From contig JBEIDK010000124.1 in the NCBI GenBank assembly GCA_040383485.1, positions 1-10,020 on the forward strand: DNA of 10,020 bases, in the 5' to 3' direction. This DNA comes from JBEIDK01 sp040383485 (GTDB lineage Bacteria > Bacteroidota > Bacteroidia > UBA4408). The notes below the pieces were generated by a model, which was given only the letters and a program-made list of their open reading frames with translations, had not been told where the DNA came from and made no database searches. Of the stretch, positions 1-7,590 are shown in pieces. The translations under genes and the position numbers were made by a program. Each line of letters begins with the position of its first letter. The first letter of the stretch is position 1.

Positions 1-490
1 AATGGGACCATTTGAATTAATGGATTTTATTGGGCACGATGTGAACTTTAGAGTTACAGAAACTGTTTTCGAACAAATGTTTTACGACCCTCGTTATAAA
101 CCTTCAATCACCCAAAAAAGATTATTTGAAGCAGGTTGCTATGGCAAAAAAACAGGAAGAGGTTATTACGATTATAGTCAAGAATTGCCTACACCAAATA
201 CTGACAAAGAGTTAGTAAATAAAATATTTATTAGAATTCTGGTGATGCTAATCAACGAAGCTGCCGAAGCCTTGCACTTACAAATAGCAACAGCAAGTGA
301 TATTGATATTGCCATGCAAAAAGGAGTTAACTACCCCAAAGGATTGTTGGCTTGGGCCGATGAACTTGGATTGGCATTTGTGTTTAATCACTTACAATCA
401 CTAAACGATTGGTACGCCGAAGACAGATACCGCCCAAGTATTTTACTTAAAAGTAAAGCCATGAATAAAGGTAAATTTTACAACAATTAA
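1..490 (+). CDS. 3-hydroxyacyl-CoA dehydrogenase, C-terminal part (5' end outside window)
   Basis: This is the C-terminal 162 residues of an NAD-dependent 3-hydroxyacyl-CoA dehydrogenase, which oxidises (S)-3-hydroxyacyl-CoA to 3-oxoacyl-CoA in beta-oxidation or aromatic/butyrate-type CoA pathways in the cytoplasm. The frame is open to the left edge. The first visible Met lies in the family motif (P)MGPFELMD and is internal, not a start. Visible residues 1-58 are the tail of a first 3HCDH C-terminal domain, ending in GKKTGRGYYDY. Residues 70-162 form a second C-terminal domain with NEAAEAL and the GVNYPKG signature. This two-domain layout resembles PaaH-type enzymes and the roughly 380-residue Bacteroidota form. 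The NAD-binding Rossmann domain and the catalytic His/Glu would lie upstream and cannot be checked. The exact substrate (hydroxybutyryl-, hydroxyadipyl- or longer acyl-CoA) cannot be decided. The next gene starts 4 bases after the stop, suggesting co-transcription. Confidence 0.93.
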   Translation, partial: MGPFELMDFIGHDVNFRVTETVFEQMFYDPRYKPSITQKRLFEAGCYGKKTGRGYYDYSQELPTPNTDKELVNKIFIRILVMLINEAAEALHLQIATASDIDIAMQKGVNYPKGLLAWADELGLAFVFNHLQSLNDWYAEDRYRPSILLKSKAMNKGKFYNN

Positions 491-494
491 TAAA

Positions 495-824
495 ATGACC
501 ATTACTGAAGCCCAACAAACAATAGATAATTGGATAAAAACTCATGGTGTTCGTTATTTTAGTGAACTTACCAATTTGGCTATTCTTACTGAAGAAGTTG
601 GTGAGGTAGCACGAATTATTGCAAGAGAATATGGAGAACAATCAAAGAAAGAATCGGATAAAAATAAGTTGCTTGCCGATGAACTTGCTGATGTCTTGTT
701 TGTGGTGATGTGCCTTGCAAACCAGACAGGAATTAACTTAGAGGATGCTCTAAATAAAAATCTTGACAAAAAAACGCAACGAGACCAAAGTCGTCATCAT
801 GAAAATGATAAACTAAAACCTTAG
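495..824 (+). CDS. MazG-like nucleotide pyrophosphohydrolase
   Basis: This 109-residue all-alpha protein belongs to the MazG/NTP-PPase superfamily, which hydrolyses (d)NTPs to the monophosphate and pyrophosphate, usually to remove aberrant nucleotides. The metal-binding signature is complete: EEVGE at residues 33-37 (E33, E34, E37) and ExxD as E63 and D66 within DELAD. The length fits a single-domain member, about half of classical tandem-domain MazG. The N-terminal segment with GVRYFSELTN and the EYGEQSKKESDKNK linker between the two acidic motifs resemble a stand-alone form that I recall as common in Bacteroidota. The ATG lies 4 bases after the dehydrogenase stop, so the two genes are probably transcribed together. 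There is no clear Shine-Dalgarno sequence. The C-terminus is Lys/Arg/His-rich and probably disordered. The family is assigned confidently, but the nucleotide substrate is unknown. No mazE/mazF toxin-antitoxin genes are adjacent, which argues for a housekeeping role. Confidence 0.9.
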   Translation: MTITEAQQTIDNWIKTHGVRYFSELTNLAILTEEVGEVARIIAREYGEQSKKESDKNKLLADELADVLFVVMCLANQTGINLEDALNKNLDKKTQRDQSRHHENDKLKP

Positions 825-847
825 AAGAGTATTACAACAATTACATT

Positions 848-855
848 TAAATTTG
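848..855 (+). promoter_or_regulatory. possible Bacteroidota -7 promoter element for gpmI
   Basis: TAAATTTG is an exact match to the Bacteroidota -7 consensus TAnnTTTG. It lies 48 bases before the gpmI ATG, in the 79-base AT-rich gap after the MazG-like gene. No convincing TTG-type -33 element is visible 19-21 bases upstream, and an 8-base AT-rich match arises easily by chance in this composition. The call is tentative. Confidence 0.3.
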
Positions 856-903
856 TAATAAAAATAATTGAAAAGCTACCTAACATTACATAAATTTTAA
901 TTG

Positions 904-2424
904 ATGAGCACAAAAAAATTAGCACTTATAATATTAGACGGCTGGGGAATTGGACGCGGTGATGCTAGCGATGCAATTGCAAATTCAAAAACTCCATTTT
1001 ATAAATATTTGTTAGGCAAATACCCGCACAGCACATTAAAAACTTATGGCGAATTTGTTGGATTACCTCATGGACAAATGGGTAACAGTGAAGTTGGACA
1101 TCTTAACATTGGCGCTGGTAGAGTTGTTTATCAAGATTTAGCTTTAATAAATAAAGAAGTCTCTGAAAACAAAATGAGGCATAACAAATCACTACAAAAT
1201 GCTTTTGATTATGTGAAAACAAATAATAAAAAATTACACTTCATAGGTTTAGTTTCAAATGGTGGGGTGCATTCTAATCAAGAACATTTGTATCATTTAG
1301 CCAAACTTTGTAAAGCACAAGATTTAAAAAATGTATATATTCATGCTATAACAGATGGTAGAGATACTGACCCAAAAAGTGGACTTGATTTCATTCAAAA
1401 GTTAGAAGATAATCTTGTTGGTACCAATTTGAAAATTGCTTCAGTAGTTGGTCGATATTATGCTATGGACAGGGACAAAAGATGGGAGCGTGTAAAAATT
1501 GCTTACGATTTACTTGTAAATTCAATAGGCACAAAATACAAATCAGCTCATGATGCCATCATAGCCTCATACAATAAAAATATTAGTGATGAATTTATTG
1601 AAGCTTCAATTATCACTGATGAAAATAATATTGCCTTAACGAAGATAGAAAATGGAGATGCGGTCATTTGTTTTAACTTTAGAACAGATCGTTGCCGCGA
1701 AATTACAGAAGCATTGTCTCAGAAAGACTTTCATGAACTAAACATGCATATGCTGGATTTACATTATGTAACAATGACCAATTATGATCATACTTTTAAA
1801 AATGTACACGTGATGTATGACAAGCAAAACCTAAGCAACACCTTAGGAGAGGTAATTTCAAAAGCAAATAAAAATCAAATAAGAATTGCAGAAACAGAAA
1901 AGTATCCACATGTTACTTTCTTTTTTAATGGTGGCAGAGAAGAGATATTTGCTAATGAAAAAAGAATAATGGCTCCTTCACCAAAGGTAGCAACATATGA
2001 TTTGCAACCAGAAATGAGCGCTAATGAAATTACTGATAAAATTACAGTTGAACTAAATAGTAAGTGGGCAGACTTTATTTGTTTGAACTTTGCGAATCCC
2101 GATATGGTAGGGCATACAGGAGTTTATCCAGCTATTGTTAAAGCCATAGAAACCGTTGATGCATGTTTAAAAAAAGTTGTTGAAACAGGAATTGAAAATG
2201 GCTATTCATTTGTTATTATTGCAGACCATGGCAATGCTGACTTTGCAATTAATGATGATGGCACTCCTAATACTGCGCATAGCACAAACCCTGTTCCGTG
2301 TATATTAATTGACGATACTTATAATACATTAAAAGACGGTAAGCTTGCAGATATTGCTCCAACAATTTGTAAAATATTAGGCCTAGAAACACCTATTGAA
2401 ATGGATGGTGATGTTCTATGTTAA
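904..2424 (+). CDS. gpmI: 2,3-bisphosphoglycerate-independent phosphoglycerate mutase
   Basis: This cytoplasmic, Mn-dependent glycolytic and gluconeogenic enzyme interconverts 3- and 2-phosphoglycerate through a phosphoserine intermediate. The 506 residues match the usual family length of about 510. All key residues are visible and sit at the Geobacillus enzyme positions or shifted by only a few. These are metal ligand D12 in LDGWG, nucleophile S62 in MGNSEVGH, H123, R153/D154 in DGRDTD, R184 and R190 in GRYYAMDR, R260 and R263 in FNFRTDR, and K333. The remaining metal ligands are D400, H404, D441 and H442 in ADHGNAD, and H459 in AHSTNP. The phosphatase domain is split by the inserted phosphotransferase domain, as usual. 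I chose the ATG at 904; a TTG immediately before it would add one residue, but the Met-Ser-x-Lys-Lys start is typical. There is no clear Shine-Dalgarno sequence. A possible promoter lies 48 bases upstream. The gene converges with miaA, with 3 bases between stops. Confidence 0.97.
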   Translation: MSTKKLALIILDGWGIGRGDASDAIANSKTPFYKYLLGKYPHSTLKTYGEFVGLPHGQMGNSEVGHLNIGAGRVVYQDLALINKEVSENKMRHNKSLQNAFDYVKTNNKKLHFIGLVSNGGVHSNQEHLYHLAKLCKAQDLKNVYIHAITDGRDTDPKSGLDFIQKLEDNLVGTNLKIASVVGRYYAMDRDKRWERVKIAYDLLVNSIGTKYKSAHDAIIASYNKNISDEFIEASIITDENNIALTKIENGDAVICFNFRTDRCREITEALSQKDFHELNMHMLDLHYVTMTNYDHTFKNVHVMYDKQNLSNTLGEVISKANKNQIRIAETEKYPHVTFFFNGGREEIFANEKRIMAPSPKVATYDLQPEMSANEITDKITVELNSKWADFICLNFANPDMVGHTGVYPAIVKAIETVDACLKKVVETGIENGYSFVIIADHGNADFAINDDGTPNTAHSTNPVPCILIDDTYNTLKDGKLADIAPTICKILGLETPIEMDGDVLC

Positions 2425-2427
2425 AAG

Positions 2428-3366
2428 TTAAGGTGCAGTTGATATTTTTGAAGTGATAATGTTGATGGCAGAATCATATATATTTTCAAAAGTATCATCA
2501 GCTTCAATCCAATTAATTTGAAAACCTTCCTTTTCCATTTTTCTAAACCAAGTAGCCTGTCGCTTTGCAAATTGATGAATTGCAATTTCCAATCTTTGCT
2601 TCATTTCATTGATATCTATTTCATGAAATAAAAATTGGGTAATAAATTTATATTCTAATCCTAAAAAAACAAGCTGTTCCCTAGTAAACCCTTGTTCAAT
2701 TAAGTTTTGTACCTCTTCTATTAAACCACTTTTTAACCTTGCGTTTAACCTATCAGATATTTTTTTTCTTCGCATTTCTGCTTCCAGCTTCAACCCAATT
2801 ATTAGTGGGTTACAATTTAAACTTGGTTGATAATGAACTTTAGATTCTTGAGTACTATGAGTAACAATCTCAATTGCTCTAACTAATCTTTTTCTACTTT
2901 TTAAATCGAAATTATACTTTTCATAATCTGGATATTGCATTAACTTTTCTCTCAATTCATCAGTTGTCAATTTTGCTAATTCTTCTCTTAAAATTTGATC
3001 CTCTGGTATAAACATTCTATCAAAATTCTTGAGCAAAACATCAATATACAATCCTGTGCCACCGCAAATTATGGGCAGCTTTCCTTTTGTCAGAATCTCG
3101 TTGAAAGCAATTGCGGCATGAAAGGCAAAATCTTTTAAGTAAAACGTTTCATTAATATTTGCAACATCTATTAAGTGGTAAGGTACTTTACGATTATTGA
3201 TTACATATTCATCATAATCTTTCCCGGCTCCAATATTTAATTGTTTATATACTTGTCGAGAATCGGCACTAATAATTTCTGTATTAAAAAAATCGGCTAA
3301 ATGAGCCGCTAGTTTGGTTTTACCGCTTGCAGTGGTTCCTACAATCATAATTGAATTATATTTCAT
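2428..3366 (-). CDS. miaA: tRNA dimethylallyltransferase, Bacteroidota second-type (MiaA2-like)
   Basis: The enzyme transfers a dimethylallyl group from DMAPP to N6 of A37 in tRNAs reading UNN codons, the first step towards ms2i6A. The 312-residue protein has a P-loop GTTASGKT (residues 10-17), ISADSRQVY (32-40), PYHLID (62-67), GGTGLY (102-107), the basic RKRLVRAIE segment (158-166), GLEYKF (236-241) and the C-terminal FAKRQATWFRK (266-276). Several motifs depart from the classical enzyme. IGAGK replaces the usual IGTAKP, and GLEYKF replaces the usual GY-R/K-E segment. These variants match the second MiaA paralogue that I recall from Bacteroides and relatives, so the genome may carry another, classical miaA elsewhere. 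The ATG at 3366 lies inside the end of the upstream gene (11-base overlap), suggesting translational coupling; a later Met at residue 7 would leave too little before the P-loop. Family assignment is firm. The exact tRNA substrates of this type are an open point. Confidence 0.93.
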   Translation of the reverse strand: MKYNSIMIVGTTASGKTKLAAHLADFFNTEIISADSRQVYKQLNIGAGKDYDEYVINNRKVPYHLIDVANINETFYLKDFAFHAAIAFNEILTKGKLPIICGGTGLYIDVLLKNFDRMFIPEDQILREELAKLTTDELREKLMQYPDYEKYNFDLKSRKRLVRAIEIVTHSTQESKVHYQPSLNCNPLIIGLKLEAEMRRKKISDRLNARLKSGLIEEVQNLIEQGFTREQLVFLGLEYKFITQFLFHEIDINEMKQRLEIAIHQFAKRQATWFRKMEKEGFQINWIEADDTFENIYDSAINIITSKISTAP

Positions 3367-4111
3367 AAATACACTTCTTTATGAGTTTATAATTGCCATG
3401 ATTCATAATTTGCACTGGATTTATGATACCATTAATACGCTTATATCTTTTATAATTTTCATCAACATAAAATGTAATTGGGTTAGATTCCCCAACAATA
3501 ATAAACCCTAGTTTTTCATATGAATTCGTGTTGCCCCATTCCTTGTCGATATAAGTCATAATATCTGTTGGCGATTTAAGTTTAGTAAAATAATTCACTA
3601 ATTTATCAAATCCACCAACAACAGTATTTCCTCTTTTTGTAGCATAACTTAGCAGTTCATAGGAACGTTCATTTTCAGAAAGCCTGCGCATGATTCTACC
3701 GCTGCTGAAAGTAGCAACTGCTAATAATTCATCCTTACAATACAAACCTATTTTGGTGGCACACTTAACATAACCACTCAAGTGGTTCTGATTCAAAAAA
3801 GGTTCTGCTTCAAACTTTTCAATTTGTTTTATAATACATGTGCGTGCATGTATTTTTTTATTTAGTCCCGACAAAGAATTTATTCTCGATAGCACTTGAA
3901 CTTTGCGAGTAAACCAAACATCTTCGTTGACTAAAACTTTATTCTCGATGTCTACTTTCTCCTTCGAAAGTAAGGTCAAAAAAATATAATGTTTTTTATG
4001 GATAATTAATTCTAAATAATTTTCATTTCTACTAAGAATTATCAATTCAAATTGATTAGAGATATTGCTTATAACATCATCATAGTAAAAGTCCTTTGTG
4101 GTTCTTGCCAT
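3356..4111 (-). CDS. conserved protein of unknown function upstream of and overlapping miaA
   Basis: This is a 251-residue soluble protein with no signal peptide or membrane segment. I cannot assign a function. The N-terminal part (1-105) is rich in Ile, Leu, Lys and Asn. It contains a Cys-bearing basic stretch, KKIHARTC, at 85-92. Residues 109-216 look like a compact domain: HLSG (110-113), KIGLYCKDELLAVATFS (120-136), R139, YELLSYATKRGNTVVGG (151-167), MTYIDKEW (185-192) and YEKLGF (198-203). The 'GLY..ELLAVATF...R...YELL...VVGG.DKL...YxDxxW...YEKLGF' pattern resembles, from memory, a domain seen in Bacteroidota proteins and at the C-terminus of some phage or homing-endonuclease-associated proteins. 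It also has an acetyltransferase-like feel ('YEKLGF'), but no acetyl-CoA loop can be pointed to. The ATG follows an in-frame TAA directly, so the start is well supported. The gene overlaps miaA by 11 bases and follows the polysaccharide gene after 43 bases. A link to tRNA modification or DNA metabolism would be inference only. Confidence 0.85.
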   Translation of the reverse strand: MARTTKDFYYDDVISNISNQFELIILSRNENYLELIIHKKHYIFLTLLSKEKVDIENKVLVNEDVWFTRKVQVLSRINSLSGLNKKIHARTCIIKQIEKFEAEPFLNQNHLSGYVKCATKIGLYCKDELLAVATFSSGRIMRRLSENERSYELLSYATKRGNTVVGGFDKLVNYFTKLKSPTDIMTYIDKEWGNTNSYEKLGFIIVGESNPITFYVDENYKRYKRINGIINPVQIMNHGNYKLIKKCIYEI

Positions 4112-4154
4112 TTAAATACCAATAAAAAAAATCTTATAACAAATGAGCAAGAAA

Positions 4155-5600
4155 TTAGGAAAGTTTCTTTGATGCTATTCTAAAATTAACATCTAATGCA
4201 ACAATGAAAGAGGCAAAAGCCCAAAAAGGAACACTTGCTTTATCAGTATCTAAAAAGTTATTAAGCCCCCCATGAACTATATATGTTATAAAGCCTAGAA
4301 GAGTACAAAGCACGAGCATTTTTGGTTCTGGCTCTGTAAGTTTATAATACAATTTTATTGCTGTAATTAATATTGCTATTACAATTGCTAAAAAAGTTAA
4401 CATTCCTAACACGCCTGATTCACACAAAGGTCCAATATATTCAGAGTGTGCATTGCCTTTATCGCCAGCGTTTGTACTAATAATAGTTTTCTCGTAACTA
4501 AATTGATAAGGAGCGTACTTAAACGAATATGTACCTGGGCCAAATCCTATGATTGGCTTTTCTTTGAACATTCTAATTGCCGCTGACCATCTATTTAAAC
4601 GTTCAAGATTTGAAGCATCAGAAGAAATGTTTGAAATAGATTTTACGTGTTCCGAAATATTCGTTGAGGAGTCTTGTCTATTCTTTTCAAGCTTCATAAG
4701 TAGTTTGTCCTTGAATGCCAAAAAGAAAAACAAGCCAATAAAACCAATACTGAACAATAGTTTCCAATTTATTTTTAATTTGATAATCAGTAGTACAATT
4801 GCAGCAACTAACATTGAAATCCATGCTGCCCTGGTGTAAGAAAGAATTAAGGCAACAATAAAAATAAAAGTAAAAACACTAGCAGTTACCTTTTTTGTGA
4901 ATGAATTTGTTTTTAAAAAAATAAATCCCAAAAGTAAAGGAAAGAACATTGCAAGCATAGCTCCATAAACCGTATGATCATTGTAAAATGGGGACATTAC
5001 CCAATTTGCGGTTTCCATTGTAAAGCCATATTGGCTGTGATTTGCAATGGTATAGGCAATTACTACAGTAAATGAAACAACATATAGCCAAACGAATTTG
5101 TTGAAATTTTTGTATTCCTTAAAAAGATAAAATCCGAAATAATAAAACGAAACTAAAAACCATAATCTCGAAAGCAAAAATTTAAATGAAATAATAGGCA
5201 ATGTTGAAGTACAGCAGGTAATAAACATCCAAAAAATATTTATTACAATAGCTATTGTAATTGGATGCTTTAATAAGTTTCTATCAATGGTATTATCCTT
5301 AAACAACTTAAAAATAAATAAGAGCAAAATACCAAACATAAATGGCTCTGAAGGCAGGCTAACTCCCAAATTGAAATCAGAATTTCTTAAATTTAAAGAT
5401 AAAGGAGTAGCAAAAACAATAAACCAAAGTAGTTTATCTAAAGAGGTAAAGTAGAATAGGATTAATAATGCTACAAAGGGTAATAATGTAAAATAGAAAA
5501 ATTCGTTTGCAACAAATATGGCATTAACTGCTATAAACAAACCACAAATAATATACAACCATTTCAGTTGCATTGTATTTTTGTCAATCGACTCAACCAT
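4155..5600 (-). CDS. O-antigen ligase/polymerase family membrane protein (Wzy_C/WaaL-like)
   Basis: This 481-residue inner-membrane protein has about ten to twelve hydrophobic segments and one large periplasmic loop (roughly 297-396). That is the layout of the WaaL/Wzy/PglL group, which polymerises undecaprenol-linked glycan repeats or ligates them to lipid A core or protein. Family marks include the NDHTVYGA segment (207-214), LSYTRAAW with R257, and, in the large loop, RW..A..MF..KP..GFGPGTY (337-357). These are followed by NAHSEY with H385, then E394 and ESGVLG just before the next membrane helix. Conserved Arg and His residues at equivalent places are required in characterised WaaL enzymes. 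Sequence alone does not separate ligase from polymerase. The ATG at 5600 is 2 bases after the stop of the second Wzz-like gene; Met10 is an alternative start close to the first helix. Direct coupling to two chain-length proteins slightly favours a Wzy role or a ligase working with length-controlled glycans. Confidence 0.87.
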   Translation of the reverse strand: MVESIDKNTMQLKWLYIICGLFIAVNAIFVANEFFYFTLLPFVALLILFYFTSLDKLLWFIVFATPLSLNLRNSDFNLGVSLPSEPFMFGILLLFIFKLFKDNTIDRNLLKHPITIAIVINIFWMFITCCTSTLPIISFKFLLSRLWFLVSFYYFGFYLFKEYKNFNKFVWLYVVSFTVVIAYTIANHSQYGFTMETANWVMSPFYNDHTVYGAMLAMFFPLLLGFIFLKTNSFTKKVTASVFTFIFIVALILSYTRAAWISMLVAAIVLLIIKLKINWKLLFSIGFIGLFFFLAFKDKLLMKLEKNRQDSSTNISEHVKSISNISSDASNLERLNRWSAAIRMFKEKPIIGFGPGTYSFKYAPYQFSYEKTIISTNAGDKGNAHSEYIGPLCESGVLGMLTFLAIVIAILITAIKLYYKLTEPEPKMLVLCTLLGFITYIVHGGLNNFLDTDKASVPFWAFASFIVALDVNFRIASKKLS

Positions 5601-5602
5601 TA

Positions 5603-6550
5603 TTATTTGTTTTCCGAATTGTTTTTACTTGTAACTAACAACACTAAAAATGCCAAAAACAATGACGATAACATACTCATTGCTACAATAATCCAACGCA
5701 CTGGATATGCTTTTTTATCAGAAGCAACAGGTTTACTTACTATGTTGTTGTAGGTAAAAGTCTTTTTATATTCTCTAATTGATTTATAATATTCTGTTGC
5801 TTGTGCATTATAAATATTTCGAAGGTTGGCTGCCTTATCGGTTAAAAAGATAAAATCATAACCATGCTCAACCAAATTATTCAACATTGCTTTAGATTCA
5901 ATTTGTGTCTTACTATTATTTTTTAGTAATCCTTTATAATAAGCTTTTTGCGACTCAACTGTTTGTGCCCCATAGTCTAATAAGCCATATAGTCTACCAT
6001 AATTTTTTACTAGAGAGTCTATGGAGTCAATTTCAATTTTTATAGAGTGAAACAGATTCTTATTTAGATTTACAACTTCAAGTGCTTTTGCCTTTTGAAT
6101 ATTTTGAATTTTTTTATCAGCAAAATATATGAAAGCCTCAATTACCTTAGCAGCTATGGCTGGGTCTTCATCTAAAACCATAATTTCTATACTCTCAAAT
6201 TCCGTTTTAGAAATAGAAACATTGTCAGCAAACTCAGCATTTATTAATGATTTTTTTTGAGGGTGATTCCTATTAATATCATAATGTTTGAATAAATCTA
6301 AGCTATCAATTATTCTATCACGAATGTCAGCACTTTGAAATAGTTGTACCATTTGTTCGGTTTGGCTTTCATTACTATAAGGAGCTACATTGCTTGGGTA
6401 CAACACTGCAATAGACTTGAATTTTGGTGTAATAAATAGCGATGAAGAGATAACAGCCGAAACTAAGCCAGATACTATCAGTACAATAAATAAGTGCTTA
6501 TAATTTTTTCTAAGCAGATTTAATAAAAAGGTATTGTCGAATTGTTCCAT
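5603..6550 (-). CDS. Wzz-like polysaccharide chain-length determinant, second of two tandem paralogues
   Basis: This 315-residue polysaccharide co-polymerase is anchored in the inner membrane by two helices, about residues 19-40 and 285-307, with a long periplasmic alpha-helical region between them. A short cytoplasmic N-terminus precedes helix 1. The Wzz signature FITPKFKS follows it, and helix 2 is preceded by KKAYPVRW, the Pro-containing pre-membrane motif of Wzz/Etk proteins. Only about 8 residues remain after helix 2, so there is no cytoplasmic tyrosine-kinase domain. It parallels the upstream protein along much of its length: TPKxKS, EQMxQ, SxDIxxRI, HYxI, TEFxS, DxDPxxA, KKAYPxRW and the second membrane helix. 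This points to gene duplication and perhaps mixed oligomers. It starts 5 bases after its paralogue and ends 2 bases before the ligase/polymerase gene. Which polysaccharide it acts on is unknown. Confidence 0.86.
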   Translation of the reverse strand: MEQFDNTFLLNLLRKNYKHLFIVLIVSGLVSAVISSSLFITPKFKSIAVLYPSNVAPYSNESQTEQMVQLFQSADIRDRIIDSLDLFKHYDINRNHPQKKSLINAEFADNVSISKTEFESIEIMVLDEDPAIAAKVIEAFIYFADKKIQNIQKAKALEVVNLNKNLFHSIKIEIDSIDSLVKNYGRLYGLLDYGAQTVESQKAYYKGLLKNNSKTQIESKAMLNNLVEHGYDFIFLTDKAANLRNIYNAQATEYYKSIREYKKTFTYNNIVSKPVASDKKAYPVRWIIVAMSMLSSLFLAFLVLLVTSKNNSENK

Positions 6551-6555
6551 ATCGT

Positions 6556-7590
6556 TTAGTTTAGGTCTTCGTTATTACGAATGGTTTTTATATTCTCAAC
6601 AATTAATAATAGTAAAAAAGCAAATAGCATTGCAGATACAGTACTTACAACAACTATTAACCAACGTATTGGATAAGCTTTCTTTTCTGCTTTTACAGCC
6701 CTATTTACAATAAATTTTTGCGTAAGAATTTGTTCTGCATCTACTTTAGCTTCTTCATATTTAGCTTTTATTAATGCTAGTTGCTTTATTTGTTCTTCGT
6801 GCAATTCACGTAAACTTACATATGCTCCACCATAGGTTGATAGCACCTTTAACTTTTCTTCAAGCAATCGTGCACCACTTGTATTGTTTTTTGCGATAGC
6901 CATAGCATATTGCTCATTAAAAACTTGGCTTTGTGTTTCATAATCATTTATACCCATTAAGCGCAATACTTTTAAGGAATCATTTATTCCTTGTATTTCA
7001 GCTTTTAATGCAAGATAAGAGCGCTCAACAATTTTTAAACCTGCATAAGCTCTTTGCTTTTGCATTTTATTTTTTACAGAATCCAATAGATTTGAAATTT
7101 CGTTGCAAATATCTGAAGCCACTTGTGGGTCTTTATCCATTACATCAACCTTTACGCTCATAAACTCTGTTCGTTCATAACTAATGTTATCCTTATACTC
7201 ATCAAACAATTTTGTGTACTTAAACTTATCGGAAGTATCAATACCATAATGTTGCATTAAATTAAACTGCTTACTGATACGTGCTTTTATATCATCTGAG
7301 TTTAATATTTGTAACATTTGCTCTGCTTCTTCTTCTTCACCAAATTTCAAAATATCATCCTTACCATTACTCTCTGATAACAATGCTTTTGATATTGAAC
7401 TTGTTTGGGTTGGAAACATAATTACTGTTGACTTATACTTTGGTGTAATCACGAAAGAAGCAATTGCCGATATTCCAGCTGCTAGTATGCCAACATAAAT
7501 TATTTGTTTGCGCCATTTATAAATAAATGCCAATAAATTTAATGAGTTAAAATCCTGTACCGATTCGCTTTCTTTTGTCATTTTATACAT
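6556..7590 (-). CDS. Wzz-like polysaccharide chain-length determinant, first of two tandem paralogues
   Basis: This 344-residue inner-membrane co-polymerase likely controls the modal length of a surface glycan. It has membrane helix 1 at about 29-48, the VITPKYKS motif directly after it, a periplasmic helical region of about 260 residues, and helix 2 at about 309-332 preceded by KKAYPIRW. Residues 170-300 are charged and heptad-like, consistent with the long coiled helices of Wzz proteins. An acidic run (EEEE at 85-88, before AEQML) and a longer segment after TPKYKS distinguish it from its neighbour. There is no kinase or Walker domain, so it is of Wzz rather than Wzc/BY-kinase type. I keep the ATG at 7590; Met4 (7581) is an equally possible start. 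The gene lies 78 bases after gatA and heads the wzz-wzz-ligase cassette, whose members are 5 and 2 bases apart. Confidence 0.87.
   Translation of the reverse strand: MYKMTKESESVQDFNSLNLLAFIYKWRKQIIYVGILAAGISAIASFVITPKYKSTVIMFPTQTSSISKALLSESNGKDDILKFGEEEEAEQMLQILNSDDIKARISKQFNLMQHYGIDTSDKFKYTKLFDEYKDNISYERTEFMSVKVDVMDKDPQVASDICNEISNLLDSVKNKMQKQRAYAGLKIVERSYLALKAEIQGINDSLKVLRLMGINDYETQSQVFNEQYAMAIAKNNTSGARLLEEKLKVLSTYGGAYVSLRELHEEQIKQLALIKAKYEEAKVDAEQILTQKFIVNRAVKAEKKAYPIRWLIVVVSTVSAMLFAFLLLLIVENIKTIRNNEDLN

Noticed and set aside
495..824. MazG-like protein as part of a toxin-antitoxin or phage-defence unit
   Set aside because: No toxin, antitoxin or nuclease gene is adjacent; the gene lies 4 bases behind a metabolic dehydrogenase, and the protein looks like a widespread housekeeping form.
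901..903. TTG as the gpmI start codon
   Set aside because: An ATG follows immediately and gives the typical family N-terminus; the extra residue adds nothing conserved.
3356..4111. Calling the unknown protein a homing endonuclease or mobile-element gene
   Set aside because: No GIY-YIG, HNH or LAGLIDADG motif is visible, and no terminal repeats or interrupted gene flank it; the operon-like overlap with miaA argues for a resident gene.
4549..4839. 96-codon open frame on the plus strand opposite the ligase/polymerase gene
   Set aside because: It lies wholly antisense to a well-supported membrane-protein gene and its translation has no recognisable features; shadow frame. The other short frames overlapping known genes were dismissed for the same reason.
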